Shown: positions 53,877-62,402, counted from the stretch's first letter. The stretch is DNA of 64,000 nt from Barnesiella sp. An22 (GCF_002159975.1 NZ_NFJR01000004.1:62001-126000), one strand, 5' to 3'. The notes: generated by a model from the sequence alone, not told the origin. Numbers and translations are program-made.

Positions 53877-55202
53877 ATGAAGAAACTCATTCTTACATTA
53901 GGGATATGTTTAGGTTCATTTTCATTTGGATACAGTCAAAGTTCAGATGAAAAAATAGCTGATGCAATGAATAATTCAGACTGGTTTGCATTGGACTCTT
54001 TATATCAAACAGAGCCCAGAGATTCAATCAGCGATTTTTTTGAAATATTTTCTCGTTGCCTTATTGGAAATAGGTTGAATCGTCCAGATGTTTCTATTCC
54101 TGCCTTTACGGAATTATTCAACACTCAGTCAGACAATCTTGATTTGGGTAATATGCTCAGTTCGTCCATGATGTTTGCCATGGACTTAAGCAGGACTGGA
54201 GATAATGAGGCTGCTGCAAACATGTTATCTTCAACTCTTGGTTCAATACGCTCGTATCTTGATAGTACAACCATTGCAGGGATTCAGCAATTTATCGATC
54301 AATACGAAGCCCTATCTAAATACAATCCATATAAAATCACATTTGAAAATTCGGCAGGGACTATTCCGTTTGAGATTGTACCGGTTGGTCCGGAAAAGAA
54401 CAATTCGGTATTGATGCATCTAAGAGACAGTTATATAAATGGCGTTGAAGCCGATATTACTTTTGACACAGGCGCAGGAGTAAATATTATTACCGAATCA
54501 TTGGCCCTTAAATATAATTTAATTCCACTCGAAGCATCAAGTACTGTTGGGGGAGTAGGCATACAAAATGGGAACTACGCAATAGCCAAGGAATTGAAAA
54601 TTGGAGATATGATTGTTACGGATGTTCCTTTTTATGTCATAAACATAACAACTCATAACGAAGAGGCAGACCAATATATTGACTGTTTCGATATTGTGGT
54701 CGGTAGCGAACTGATGTTACAACTCAAAGACCTAACCCTTGATTTTGTCAATCATAAAATTACAGTTCCATCAGCCGCTCCCAAACGAAGCCAAGTGTCT
54801 CCAAACATGTGTTTTTCATCCAGTATGAATTTATTGGGCAAGGGTATCGTACACGGTAATAAAATGTTGATGAATATTGATACCGGTGATGCTTCATATG
54901 GTTCGTTAGACGAAAGATTCTTTGCGAATAACAAAGAATACATCACTACTCATTGTAAATTGGATACTGTCAGAGGTGCAGGAATTGGAGGTGTGCACAT
55001 ATCGGAGTGTTATCGAATGCAAAACATAGCACTCGAATTGGGAAATAGTCAAGTGTCTGTACCTGAAATGGTTGTTTTGTTGGAAAAGAATACAGACGGT
55101 GTATTGTATTCTTATCAATGTAATTTAGGGCTCAGATCGTTGATGCTTTTTGACAAAGTACGATTCAATATGGTCGATTTTGTATTGACGACATTTGAAT
55201 AG
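53877..55202 (+). CDS. Secreted aspartyl protease with two DTG motifs (retropepsin-like)
   Basis: A 441-residue protein with a signal peptide (1-20), an N-terminal helical region (about 22-155) without a recognised family, and a protease region with two active-site-like triads: Asp197-Thr-Gly in ITFDTGAG and Asp335-Thr-Gly in MNIDTGDAS. Each is followed by hydrophobic flap and psi-loop-like segments, so one chain may form a complete two-lobed site, as in pepsins, instead of needing a dimer. The coding sequence is AT-rich relative to neighbours, suggesting recent acquisition. Target unknown. Confidence 0.8.
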   Translation: MKKLILTLGICLGSFSFGYSQSSDEKIADAMNNSDWFALDSLYQTEPRDSISDFFEIFSRCLIGNRLNRPDVSIPAFTELFNTQSDNLDLGNMLSSSMMFAMDLSRTGDNEAAANMLSSTLGSIRSYLDSTTIAGIQQFIDQYEALSKYNPYKITFENSAGTIPFEIVPVGPEKNNSVLMHLRDSYINGVEADITFDTGAGVNIITESLALKYNLIPLEASSTVGGVGIQNGNYAIAKELKIGDMIVTDVPFYVINITTHNEEADQYIDCFDIVVGSELMLQLKDLTLDFVNHKITVPSAAPKRSQVSPNMCFSSSMNLLGKGIVHGNKMLMNIDTGDASYGSLDERFFANNKEYITTHCKLDTVRGAGIGGVHISECYRMQNIALELGNSQVSVPEMVVLLEKNTDGVLYSYQCNLGLRSLMLFDKVRFNMVDFVLTTFE

Positions 55203-55222
55203 AAACGATAATAATCTATTAT

Positions 55223-55270
55223 GCAGACGAAAGAAAATTATTGTTATCTTCTTTTCGTCTGCATTTCTTT
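55223..55270 (+). terminator. Aspartyl protease terminator
   Basis: GCAGACGAAA at 55223-55232 pairs with TTTCGTCTGC at 55253-55262, and ATTTCTTTTTG follows. It lies directly ahead of the rpe promoter. Confidence 0.75.
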
Positions 55271-55273
55271 TTG

Positions 55274-55281
55274 TACTTTTG
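55274..55281 (+). promoter_or_regulatory. rpe -7 element
   Basis: TACTTTTG fits TAnnTTTG and is 18 bases from the ATG of rpe. The -33 region overlaps the terminator stem. Confidence 0.5.
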
Positions 55282-55299
55282 TATAAACAAGATAGTGAT

Positions 55300-55950
55300 A
55301 TGAGCGTAATAATTTCTCCGTCGTTGCTGTCGGCCGATTTCGGAAATCTGAACAGCGAGATAGACATGATTAACGAGAGTGCGGCCGATTGGCTGCATAT
55401 CGACGTGATGGATGGCGTATTTGTGCCGAACATCTCGTTCGGGTTTCCTGTACTGGAGTTTGTGAACCGTCGGTGCAAAAAGCCGCTCGACGTGCATTTG
55501 ATGATTGTCGAGCCGCAGAAGTTTATCGCCGAGGTCAAGCAGATAGGGGGCGCCATCATGACGGTGCACTACGAGGCTTGCACGCATCTGCACCGGGTGG
55601 TGCAACAGATTCATGCGGCGGGCATGAAGGCGGGGGTTTCGCTGAACCCGCACACGCCGGTGTCGCTGCTCGAGGATATTATCGAGGATGTCGACGTGGT
55701 GCTGCTCATGTCGGTCAATCCCGGTTTCGGCGGGCAGAAGTTTATCCCCCGCATTCTCGACAAGGTGCGCGACCTGAAGGCGATGATTGCCCGGCGCAAT
55801 TCGCACGCCCTCATCGAAATAGACGGCGGCGTGAACCTCGAGACGGGGCGGCAGTTGGCCGAGGCCGGTGCCGATGCGTTGGTGGCCGGCAGCTTCGTGT
55901 TCCACTCCGAGGCTCCGCTCGATACCATAGCCCGGCTGAAACAGTTGTAA
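55300..55950 (+). CDS. rpe: Ribulose-phosphate 3-epimerase
   Basis: Pentose-phosphate pathway enzyme interconverting ribulose-5-phosphate and xylulose-5-phosphate. The 216-residue TIM barrel starts MSVIISPSLLSADF and contains HIDVMDGVFVPNISFG, HLMI, MSVNPGFGGQKFI and EIDGGVN, with the conserved metal and phosphate-binding residues. An in-frame upstream start at 55195 would add 35 residues read through the terminator and promoter and is rejected. Confidence 0.97.
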   Translation: MSVIISPSLLSADFGNLNSEIDMINESAADWLHIDVMDGVFVPNISFGFPVLEFVNRRCKKPLDVHLMIVEPQKFIAEVKQIGGAIMTVHYEACTHLHRVVQQIHAAGMKAGVSLNPHTPVSLLEDIIEDVDVVLLMSVNPGFGGQKFIPRILDKVRDLKAMIARRNSHALIEIDGGVNLETGRQLAEAGADALVAGSFVFHSEAPLDTIARLKQL

Positions 55951-55980
55951 CGAAAAAGAGAACTTGAAAGAGGATAAAGC

Positions 55981-56022
55981 AGAAGCCCTCGCTTGCACAT
56001 CGGTTGGCAGGCGAGGGCTTCT
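55981..56022. terminator. Bidirectional terminator, rpe and transglutaminase gene
   Basis: AGAAGCCCTCGC (55981-55992) and GCGAGGGCTTCT (56011-56022) are perfectly complementary; pairing extends outward to ATAAAG/CTTTAT with one bulged base. It lies between convergent genes. Confidence 0.85.
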
Positions 56023-56041
56023 CTTTATGCGGATGGTATCG

Positions 56042-57238
56042 TTATTCCATATAGGCTGTGACGGTCACGGGGTCGGCTCCGACGGTTGCCTCGACGGTAG
56101 CGCGTTCGCCCCGGGCGTTTTCATAGACAAAGGTGTAGGTCTGGTCCTTCTTCAACAGGAACTTGAGGGCATCGTTCATGTCCTGCAAGGGACCGGCGGT
56201 GCGGCCGCCACCCAGTTGCACGCCGTTGCAGAAGACATCGACGTTGGCCTCGACCCGGTCTTCCGATTGGGTGCTATGCTGTTTGTCCTTGTACATGACG
56301 AAGGTCACCACGGTGTGGGTATTCTCCCGGGCAATGGTTTGGGTCTGCTGGCCGTAGAGGTCGATATAGCGTTGCGACACGTCGACAGCATGCACGTCGC
56401 GCGACTCCTGATTCCAGACCATCGGGAACCAGTCGCCCGTGGGGCGGAACGATACGGCATAGATGGCATGGATGCGGTCGCCCGGAGTCGACTGTCCGGC
56501 ATCGGCCATGAACCAGGCGCCGTCGAGGGCAGGGGGGTAGTAGTATTCGGTCGAGTACCAGGCCCCGTCGAGCCATACCTCGGTCCAGCTGTGGTTGCCC
56601 CGGTTGTCGTGCCAGGCAGCCGTGCCCACGAAGCGGGCCGGGATACCTACCGAGCGCAAGGCATCGACCAGCAGGATGGAGAGCCCCGTACACGAGGCCA
56701 TGCCCTGGCGCATCGATTCCGACGGGCTCTGGTTGGTCTTTTCGCGCAGGGTATTATATTCAACTCCCACTACTTGCGGAATGATGCGGTTGATGGTGTC
56801 GAAGGCCGCACGCATATCTTTACAGTCTTTCACCCGAGGGGCAAAGCGCTCGTAGAAATCTTTCCGCCAGGCATCGCGCACCTCGTCGACCGAGGCGTAG
56901 GGCAACACTTCGTTGAGGAAAATCGAGTCGGGCAGCGCCTTGGTCCAGGGAAATTCGGCACGGGCGCGGCAGGCGTAGGTCACGTTTTCGCGCAGCAGTG
57001 CCAGGTCCATGGTGTCGCGGTCGCCTTGAGGCATCCAGGCCAGCAGATAGGCCATGGCTTCCTGTTCGTCGCGGGGTGTCTCCTTGAGTAGAGTGCGCAG
57101 GCTGTCGGCTCGGGGCGAATCGTCGAGCACGGTTTCGAGTTGTCGCTGACTGTCGGCCGAGATTCCCGACGAGGTACAGCCTGCAACCGTGCAGGCCAAC
57201 CCGGCGCACAGCAGCAGGAGGGCATGAGTTTTTTTCAT
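56042..57238 (-). CDS. Transglutaminase-like lipoprotein
   Basis: A 398-residue lipoprotein (lipobox VAGC, Cys21). The papain-like transglutaminase core has the triad Cys183 (ASCTGLS), His216 (GNHSWTEVW) and Asp246 (MADAGQ), all present, and the C-terminal 110 residues form a beta-sandwich. Bacterial members are mostly peptidases or amidases rather than cross-linkers. It lies 12 bases downstream of cutC and should be cotranscribed with it. Substrate unknown. Confidence 0.88.
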   Translation of the reverse strand: MKKTHALLLLCAGLACTVAGCTSSGISADSQRQLETVLDDSPRADSLRTLLKETPRDEQEAMAYLLAWMPQGDRDTMDLALLRENVTYACRARAEFPWTKALPDSIFLNEVLPYASVDEVRDAWRKDFYERFAPRVKDCKDMRAAFDTINRIIPQVVGVEYNTLREKTNQSPSESMRQGMASCTGLSILLVDALRSVGIPARFVGTAAWHDNRGNHSWTEVWLDGAWYSTEYYYPPALDGAWFMADAGQSTPGDRIHAIYAVSFRPTGDWFPMVWNQESRDVHAVDVSQRYIDLYGQQTQTIARENTHTVVTFVMYKDKQHSTQSEDRVEANVDVFCNGVQLGGGRTAGPLQDMNDALKFLLKKDQTYTFVYENARGERATVEATVGADPVTVTAYME

Positions 57239-57250
57239 ATCGGATGGTTT

Positions 57251-57988
57251 TTATTGAGTTAATTGATTGAGAATTTCGCGTATCTTGCGTTCGTCGGCGC
57301 CCACCGAAGCATATTCGGGGATACCCTCCACACCCCCCATCGAGACGGTGGGGTTGCGGTAGGTCATGCGGCTCTCGATGAGGCAGCGGGCACTGAAGTG
57401 CACGGCGTCGACTCCCGCTTGAGCCAGAGTCCGCACGTTCGACGGACTCACGCCGCTGCCGGCCATGATGGCTATGCGGCCGTCGGCCTGACGTACCAGC
57501 GAGCGCAGGGTGTCGATACCCTCGCTGACGGTGTTGCGTCCGCCCGAGGTGAGTACCCGGTAGCAGCCGGCGCGCACGAGAGCTTCGAGGGCCTCGGAGG
57601 TGTCTCGCACCATGTCGAAGGCCCGGTGGAAGGTAAACTGCATCGAGCCGCAACGCTCTACGAGTCGGGCGGTGCGGGCTTCGTCCACACGGCCGTCGGG
57701 GGTGAGGATACCCGCCACGGCACAGTCGGCGCCGCATTCGCGCACGAAATCTATCTCGTCGAGCATCAGGTCGAACTCGTCGTCGGTATAGAAGAAGTCG
57801 CCCCCGCGGGGACGAATCATCACACTCAGTTGCAGGTGGGGTATCTGGCGGGCCCTTCGTATGAGGGCCGCCGAGGGGGTGGTGCCCCCTTCGTAGGGCG
57901 AGGCGCACAGTTCTACCCGTGTCACGCCGGCGCGGGCTGCCGCCCGGCAGGCTTCGAGGGAGAAGGCGCAAAGTTCGGTTTCGATCAT
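57251..57988 (-). CDS. cutC: Copper homeostasis protein CutC
   Basis: A 245-residue TIM-barrel protein of the CutC family: MIETELCAFSLEACRAA, ELCASPYEGGTTPS, MIRPRGGDFFY, FHRAFDM, RVLTSGG and IMAGSGVS are all typical. The start at 57988 is chosen because the predicted promoter (-7 at 58014-58021) lies just upstream; the longer ORF would begin inside it. A copper role is the classical assignment, but its molecular function is uncertain. Confidence 0.93.
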   Translation of the reverse strand: MIETELCAFSLEACRAAARAGVTRVELCASPYEGGTTPSAALIRRARQIPHLQLSVMIRPRGGDFFYTDDEFDLMLDEIDFVRECGADCAVAGILTPDGRVDEARTARLVERCGSMQFTFHRAFDMVRDTSEALEALVRAGCYRVLTSGGRNTVSEGIDTLRSLVRQADGRIAIMAGSGVSPSNVRTLAQAGVDAVHFSARCLIESRMTYRNPTVSMGGVEGIPEYASVGADERKIREILNQLTQ

Positions 57989-58013
57989 GGCGATGGTTTT
58001 TGTGTGTTTGCTA

Positions 58014-58171
58014 CAAAGATAGCGAAAGGTGAGCGACAAGCAAAGATGCTTGCATTATTTGCTTGGCCGAACCGCCTCTTTTCTTCTGAAAAGATAGTGA
58101 AAGGCGAAGGCAGTGACAAACCGAAAACGCAGTTTTCAGTATTTGGCTATGCCGGGCCGACTCCTGTCTTC
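58014..58171 (-). repeat. Two promoter-repeat units upstream of cutC
   Basis: Read on the minus strand, the proximal unit (58014-58086) ends with TTTG (58041-58044) and TATCTTTG (58014-58021) 19 bases apart, a perfect promoter for cutC with a leader of about 20 bases. The distal unit (58089-58171) ends with TATCTTTT and has a TTTG 20 bases upstream of it. Heads read CGGTTCGGCC and GGAGTCGGCCCGG. Confidence 0.8.
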
Positions 58172-58201
58172 TAAATTTTGTTGCCGTGTCGGAGAGGTAC
58201 G

Positions 58202-58249
58202 ACAAAAGCCGCAGCTACGGGTGTTGTCCCGCCAGTCTACGGCTTTTGT
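58202..58249 (-). terminator. DedA gene terminator
   Basis: ACAAAAGCCG (58202-58211) and CGGCTTTTGT (58240-58249) pair perfectly, with a nested CGGG/CCCG stem in the loop. It lies downstream of the DedA gene. Confidence 0.65.
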
Positions 58250-58272
58250 ACCGGATGGCAAAAGTATCTTTT

Positions 58273-58902
58273 TTATTTGGTCTTTTTCGTGCCTTTGTAG
58301 ATGAGGAAGCCCACGATGAATACACAGATGGCGATGAGTATGTAGAGTATCTCGTGGCTGTAGGTCTGTACCTTCAGGATGAGCTCATCCTCGGGAATGA
58401 CGGCGTGGAATCCGTATCCGATGGCGGCCAGCACGATGTTCCAGCACATGGCACCCAGCGTGGTGAAGAGGATAAACTTCGAGAACTTCATGCGGGCCAG
58501 ACCGGCGGGTATGGAGATGAGCTGACGCACGGCCGGGATGAGTCGGCCGATAAGGGTCGATATGCTGCCGTGCTTGTCGAAGTAGCGTTCGGCCGTCTCT
58601 ACCTTGCCTTGGTCGAGCAGGCACATGTGGCCCACGCGGCTGTTGGCAAACTTGTAGACGAGCGGACGGCCTATCCAGAGGGCCAGGTAGTAGTTTATGA
58701 TGGCACCTATATCGGCACCGAGGGTACCGAAGAGGATAACCAGATACATATTCAGTTCGCCATAGGCAGCTTTGTAGGCGGCGGGTATAATCACGACTTC
58801 GGAGGGGAAGGGGATAAACGAACTCTCGATCACCATAAGGAAAGTGATGGTCCAATAATTGATATTATCGAGACACCACTGTATGAAAGATAACGATTCC
58901 AT
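58273..58902 (-). CDS. DedA family membrane protein
   Basis: A 209-residue inner-membrane protein with the DedA (SNARE-associated/VTT) domain: FIPFPSEVVIIPAAY, the conserved GRLIPAVRQLISIPAGLARM, and four to five hydrophobic segments. Family members are implicated in lipid-carrier (undecaprenyl phosphate) recycling and membrane potential. A -7 box TACTTTTG (minus strand, 58940-58947) lies upstream. Confidence 0.92.
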   Translation of the reverse strand: MESLSFIQWCLDNINYWTITFLMVIESSFIPFPSEVVIIPAAYKAAYGELNMYLVILFGTLGADIGAIINYYLALWIGRPLVYKFANSRVGHMCLLDQGKVETAERYFDKHGSISTLIGRLIPAVRQLISIPAGLARMKFSKFILFTTLGAMCWNIVLAAIGYGFHAVIPEDELILKVQTYSHEILYILIAICVFIVGFLIYKGTKKTK

Positions 58903-58939
58903 ATAAAAAGAGTGTATAGAATTAAAATTTTTGAGACTG

Positions 58940-58947
58940 CAAAAGTA
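58940..58947 (-). promoter_or_regulatory. DedA gene -7 element
   Basis: TACTTTTG on the minus strand fits TAnnTTTG and lies 38 bases before the start codon. Confidence 0.5.
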
Positions 58948-59010
58948 ATATAATTCTGCTTAGAAATGAAAATGTTTGTAAAAATGTAACATAAATGTAA
59001 TATGGTAATA

Positions 59011-59595
59011 TTACTCTATTGCCGGGGCTTGAAAGATGGTGCGATAGATGGCCGCCTTCTCGGGCAAGGGTTTGGGATAGGCTCGCGAGGAGGAGGGCAT
59101 GCGGTAGATTCTGAGTGTTCGGTCGTGGTAGACGATTTGGTTGTAGCTACCTATCGGGGGCGGAGTGGCTCCGGTGATGGCACAGAGGGTATCGGTGGCC
59201 TTCTGTCCGGTGGTGACGATGGTGTGGCAGCGGGGTATCTGGTCGAGCAGACGGGCCAGGTCAAGCGGCTCGACCACCTCGAGCGTGAGGTCCGAGGCGT
59301 TGCCGTTCAGTCTGCGGGCCACGGCCACGGTGTCGCTGATGGCGATGCCCTGTTCGCGCAGAAACGATTCGATGGCCTCGCGGCGGAAGCACTTGTGGGC
59401 CGTGTCGACAAAGTGGTCCTTGTCGTCGAAGAAGATAAGGCCGAAGATGCGCCACATGTCGTTGGTATAGTTGGGGTAGAAAAACTCCATCGACCAGCGT
59501 TTGCGGGGTGGCGGGAAACTGCCCAGCATCAGGATGCGAGCCTGCGGCGGCAGAAACGGGGCGAGTGGGTGGATTTCGACAGATGCGGTGTCCAT
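59011..59595 (-). CDS. Uracil-DNA glycosylase superfamily protein
   Basis: A 194-residue protein with the UDG-like fold: LMLGSFPPPRKRW near the N-terminus, NDMWRIFG, and a C-terminal RMPSSSRAY block. It should excise a damaged or mispaired base; the substrate may be uracil or hypoxanthine, as in the divergent families with this motif. It lies 15 bases after a small acidic protein gene and should share its promoter. Confidence 0.8.
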   Translation of the reverse strand: MDTASVEIHPLAPFLPPQARILMLGSFPPPRKRWSMEFFYPNYTNDMWRIFGLIFFDDKDHFVDTAHKCFRREAIESFLREQGIAISDTVAVARRLNGNASDLTLEVVEPLDLARLLDQIPRCHTIVTTGQKATDTLCAITGATPPPIGSYNQIVYHDRTLRIYRMPSSSRAYPKPLPEKAAIYRTIFQAPAIE

Positions 59596-59610
59596 AACGG
59601 TAAGTTGGGT

Positions 59611-59961
59611 TTATAGAAACGAGTCGTCCGAATCCATGTCGGTTTTCCAGAAGGCATCTTCGGCTGCATCGTATCGGTAGTTGCCGCTCGGCAGTGAGTC
59701 GGCGATGAAATTCTCCTTCTCGAGCAGGTCTGCTTCGTCTTCGAGCAGATAGAATTCGTTGTCGGGGTCGTCGCCCTCGAGGGTGGCTCGATAACCCTCG
59801 GGAACCTCGAAGGTCTCGCCGTCGGCTACCTCGATGAGCTGGCGGTCGTATCCCTGTTGAAACATGATGTCATAGGCATCGAAATCTTCATACTCGTCGT
59901 ATCCCAATTCATCTCTCAACATCTCGAATTCGGGAGTGAGTGCTAACAAGATTGTATCCAT
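59611..59961 (-). CDS. Small acidic protein of unknown function
   Basis: A 116-residue protein very rich in Asp/Glu, from MDTILLALTPEFEMLRDELG to KTDMDSDDSFL, with no signal peptide, membrane helix or known motif. First gene of a two-gene operon with the UDG-family gene. DNA-mimic or chaperone-like roles can be imagined for such acidic proteins, but nothing in the sequence proves this. Confidence 0.6.
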   Translation of the reverse strand: MDTILLALTPEFEMLRDELGYDEYEDFDAYDIMFQQGYDRQLIEVADGETFEVPEGYRATLEGDDPDNEFYLLEDEADLLEKENFIADSLPSGNYRYDAAEDAFWKTDMDSDDSFL

Positions 59962-59986
59962 GGGTATAGTCTCTTTTCGTCGGGGG

Positions 59987-59994
59987 CAAAGTTA
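59987..59994 (-). promoter_or_regulatory. -7 element of acidic protein/UDG operon
   Basis: TAACTTTG on the minus strand, 26 bases before the start codon of the acidic protein gene, fits TAnnTTTG exactly. Confidence 0.55.
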
Positions 59995-60073
59995 CTTATT
60001 TTTACGATTGCTTCAACAATTTGACCCGCCTGTTGTTTTAATTGAAAATAAAACTTATAAATCCTGAGTGTAT

Positions 60074-61399
60074 ATGAAAAAATTGTTCTTTTCTTGTGCC
60101 TGCGCCCTGTGCCTCGTGGGGGCTCCGGTATATGCTGCCGATGCTGCCGACACGCAGGCGACCGAGGCGGTCGAGCAGAGAGGTCGTCAAGTGCCCTCCG
60201 AAGTTTCGGATCGTATCGTCTTCCTGTGGGGTGGAAATGCAGCCAACAGTGAGCTGATAGGCATGTTTTACGACACGCGCCAACTCCACTTCCAAGACCC
60301 GCGTGCCCCCCGGTTCCTCTTTGTCGACCGCAAGGGCAAGGTGGCTTTCGGTGTGGGTGGTTATGTGAAGGTGACCGCGTCATATGACTTCGACGGAGCC
60401 GTGCCCAATCGCGACTTCCTCACCTACGATATTCCCGTGCCCGGCAATCCGGCCGAACGCAACCAGTTCCAGATGGATGCCACCACGTCGCACCTCTTCT
60501 TCAAGTTGGTGGGCGACAACTCGGTGTTGGGCAAGTATACGGTCTTTATCGACGGTGACTTCCGGGCGGGACAAAACTACGGCTTCCGGCTCGACCAGGC
60601 CTATGTGCAGGCTCGTGGTTTCCTGATAGGTCAGACATGGAGCACCTTTGTCGATGCTGCTGCGGCGCCTCCTACCATCGACTATGAGGGGCCTACCGGC
60701 ATGACCAGCGTGCGCAACGTGATGATGCGTTACACGTTCAATATGGGCAAACACTGGCAGATGGCCCTGGCGGCCGAGGCTCCGTCGGTCACCTGCACGC
60801 TCGACGGCGACTACAACGCCGCCATCAACCAGCGCATGCCCGATATACCCTTCTATATCCAGTATGGCTGGAACGGCGGTCACGACCACATACGGGCCTC
60901 GGGTCTGTTGCGCGGCCTCTCTTACCGCGACCTGGTGGCCCAGCGCAACCGCTCGGTGCTGGGGTGGGCGGTACAGCTCTCGGGCGTCACCCACATTACC
61001 CGCAAACTCTCGCTCTACTACCAGGGAGTCTATGGCTATGGCTACGGTGAGTATCTGAACGGATTGAACGATGAGGGCTTCGACCTGATTCCCGACCCCG
61101 ATACGCAGGGCAAACTCTATGCCCCCGAAACCCTGGGCTATGTGGCCGGTTTGCAATATGCCTTCTCGCCCAAGTTCTTCATCTCGGCCTCGTACAGCCA
61201 GAGCCGGGTGTACAGCAAGCAGGGGGCACTCTCGCCCGACTCGTATCGCTATGCCCAGTATATCGTGGGCAATGCCTTCTACAACCTCACGAGTGATTGC
61301 AGCATAGGCATCGAGTATCTCTATGGCCGACGTTCCAACCTCAATCGCGAGGATGGTCAGGCCAACCGCATCAACACCATGATACGTTATAATTTCTAA
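60074..61399 (+). CDS. DcaP-like outer-membrane porin
   Basis: A 441-residue beta-barrel outer-membrane protein. It has a signal peptide (1-22, ending VYAADA), the early FYDTRQLHFQDPRAPRFLFVDRKGKVAFGVGGYVK, many alternating strands such as GFRLDQAYVQARGFLIGQTWSTF, and a C-terminal Phe (MIRYNF), typical for barrels inserted by BamA. An in-frame GTG at 60068 adds two residues; the ATG at 60074 is preferred. It should carry small solutes across the outer membrane. Confidence 0.85.
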   Translation: MKKLFFSCACALCLVGAPVYAADAADTQATEAVEQRGRQVPSEVSDRIVFLWGGNAANSELIGMFYDTRQLHFQDPRAPRFLFVDRKGKVAFGVGGYVKVTASYDFDGAVPNRDFLTYDIPVPGNPAERNQFQMDATTSHLFFKLVGDNSVLGKYTVFIDGDFRAGQNYGFRLDQAYVQARGFLIGQTWSTFVDAAAAPPTIDYEGPTGMTSVRNVMMRYTFNMGKHWQMALAAEAPSVTCTLDGDYNAAINQRMPDIPFYIQYGWNGGHDHIRASGLLRGLSYRDLVAQRNRSVLGWAVQLSGVTHITRKLSLYYQGVYGYGYGEYLNGLNDEGFDLIPDPDTQGKLYAPETLGYVAGLQYAFSPKFFISASYSQSRVYSKQGALSPDSYRYAQYIVGNAFYNLTSDCSIGIEYLYGRRSNLNREDGQANRINTMIRYNF

Positions 61400-61424
61400 G
61401 CCAGTACGATAGCTTTTTTTAGCG

Positions 61425-61475
61425 AAGCCCGTTCTCTCGTTGTTTGCGATAGTTGCGAGAGGGCGGGCTTTTGCT
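61425..61475 (+). terminator. Porin gene terminator
   Basis: AAGCCCGTTCTCTCG (61425-61439) and CGAGAGGGCGGGCTT (61456-61470) pair over 15 bases with two G-U pairs, followed by TTTG. Confidence 0.8.
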
Positions 61476-61544
61476 GTCTCCTTTTGAGGCCGATTGGAAA
61501 TAGGTTTTTCTTGTAAAAAATGTTGCAGGCCGTATAAAAAGTGC

Positions 61545-61552
61545 TATTTTTG
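61545..61552 (+). promoter_or_regulatory. -7 element of polysaccharide export operon
   Basis: TATTTTTG fits TAnnTTTG; a TTG at 61523-61525 lies 19 bases upstream. The leader to the ATG at 61596 is about 37 bases and includes AAAAGGAG, a rather strong ribosome binding site for this phylum. Confidence 0.55.
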
Positions 61553-61595
61553 CAAATTGGTTATAATAGACCTTTACTTAAATTAAAAGGAGAAG

Positions 61596-62402
61596 ATGAA
61601 GTTTTTGTATCGGGTGTTTATTGCACTTCTTGTTTGGGGAATCACGTCGTGCTCTTCCTCGAAGAATGTACCCTATATGATTGATGTGGAAAATATTCCG
61701 TCCGAGGTACTGAATGCCGCTACGCCGCAACCGTCGCCTATTTTGGCGCCGGGCGATATTCTCGACATTTCGGTGATGGCCAAGAACCACGAGGTGGTAA
61801 TCCCGTTCAACAAGCGGTTGAACCAGGGCGAGGCTTATGTACGAGGCAATACGTCGAAGGCTGTGGAGTATTATCTGGTCGACCAGAACGGCGATATTGA
61901 GTTCCCGGTAATCGGTCGCATCCACGTAGCCGGCAAGACCAAGAGCGAGCTGGAACTGATGATTCAAGAGATGCTCTATCCCAAGTATCTGAGCGAGTTG
62001 CCCCAGGTGTCGGTGTGGATACAAAACTTCAACATCTCGGTGTTGGGCGATGTAAACCGTCCGGGCATGTTTACCATCGAAAACGAGCGGGTGAGCATTC
62101 TCGATGCGATAGCTCTGGCCGGCGACCTGGCCATTACCGGCCGGCGCGACAATGTGCTGCTGGTGAGAGTCAATGCCGACGGAACCAAGTCTATTGCCCG
62201 TATCAATCTGAATGACAAAAATCTGATCTCTTCGCCCTATTTCTATTTGCAACAAAACGATGTGCTGTATGTGGAGCCCAACAAGTCGAAAGCCAATTCG
62301 GCCGTAGTGGTACCGCCTACGACTACGCTCATATTCAGTGCCACATCTATTTTGCTGACGATTGCTAACTTGATTATTACGGCCTGGAGTATTTCGAAAT
62401 AA
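61596..62402 (+). CDS. Polysaccharide export outer-membrane lipoprotein (Wza-like)
   Basis: A 268-residue lipoprotein (lipobox ITSC, Cys19). A poly_export domain (about residues 48-135, LAPGDILDISV) is followed by an SLBB-type domain (about 145-215, ISVLGDVNRPGMFTI) and a C-terminal hydrophobic helix (TTLIFSATSILLTIANLII). It should form the outer-membrane channel for exopolysaccharide or capsule. The Wzc-like gene starts 6 bases later. Confidence 0.92.
   Translation: MKFLYRVFIALLVWGITSCSSSKNVPYMIDVENIPSEVLNAATPQPSPILAPGDILDISVMAKNHEVVIPFNKRLNQGEAYVRGNTSKAVEYYLVDQNGDIEFPVIGRIHVAGKTKSELELMIQEMLYPKYLSELPQVSVWIQNFNISVLGDVNRPGMFTIENERVSILDAIALAGDLAITGRRDNVLLVRVNADGTKSIARINLNDKNLISSPYFYLQQNDVLYVEPNKSKANSAVVVPPTTTLIFSATSILLTIANLIITAWSISK

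Noticed and set aside
58011-58205. Minus-strand ORF of 64 codons upstream of cutC
   Set aside because: It lies within the two promoter-repeat units and resembles the translated repeats near 48.4 kb.
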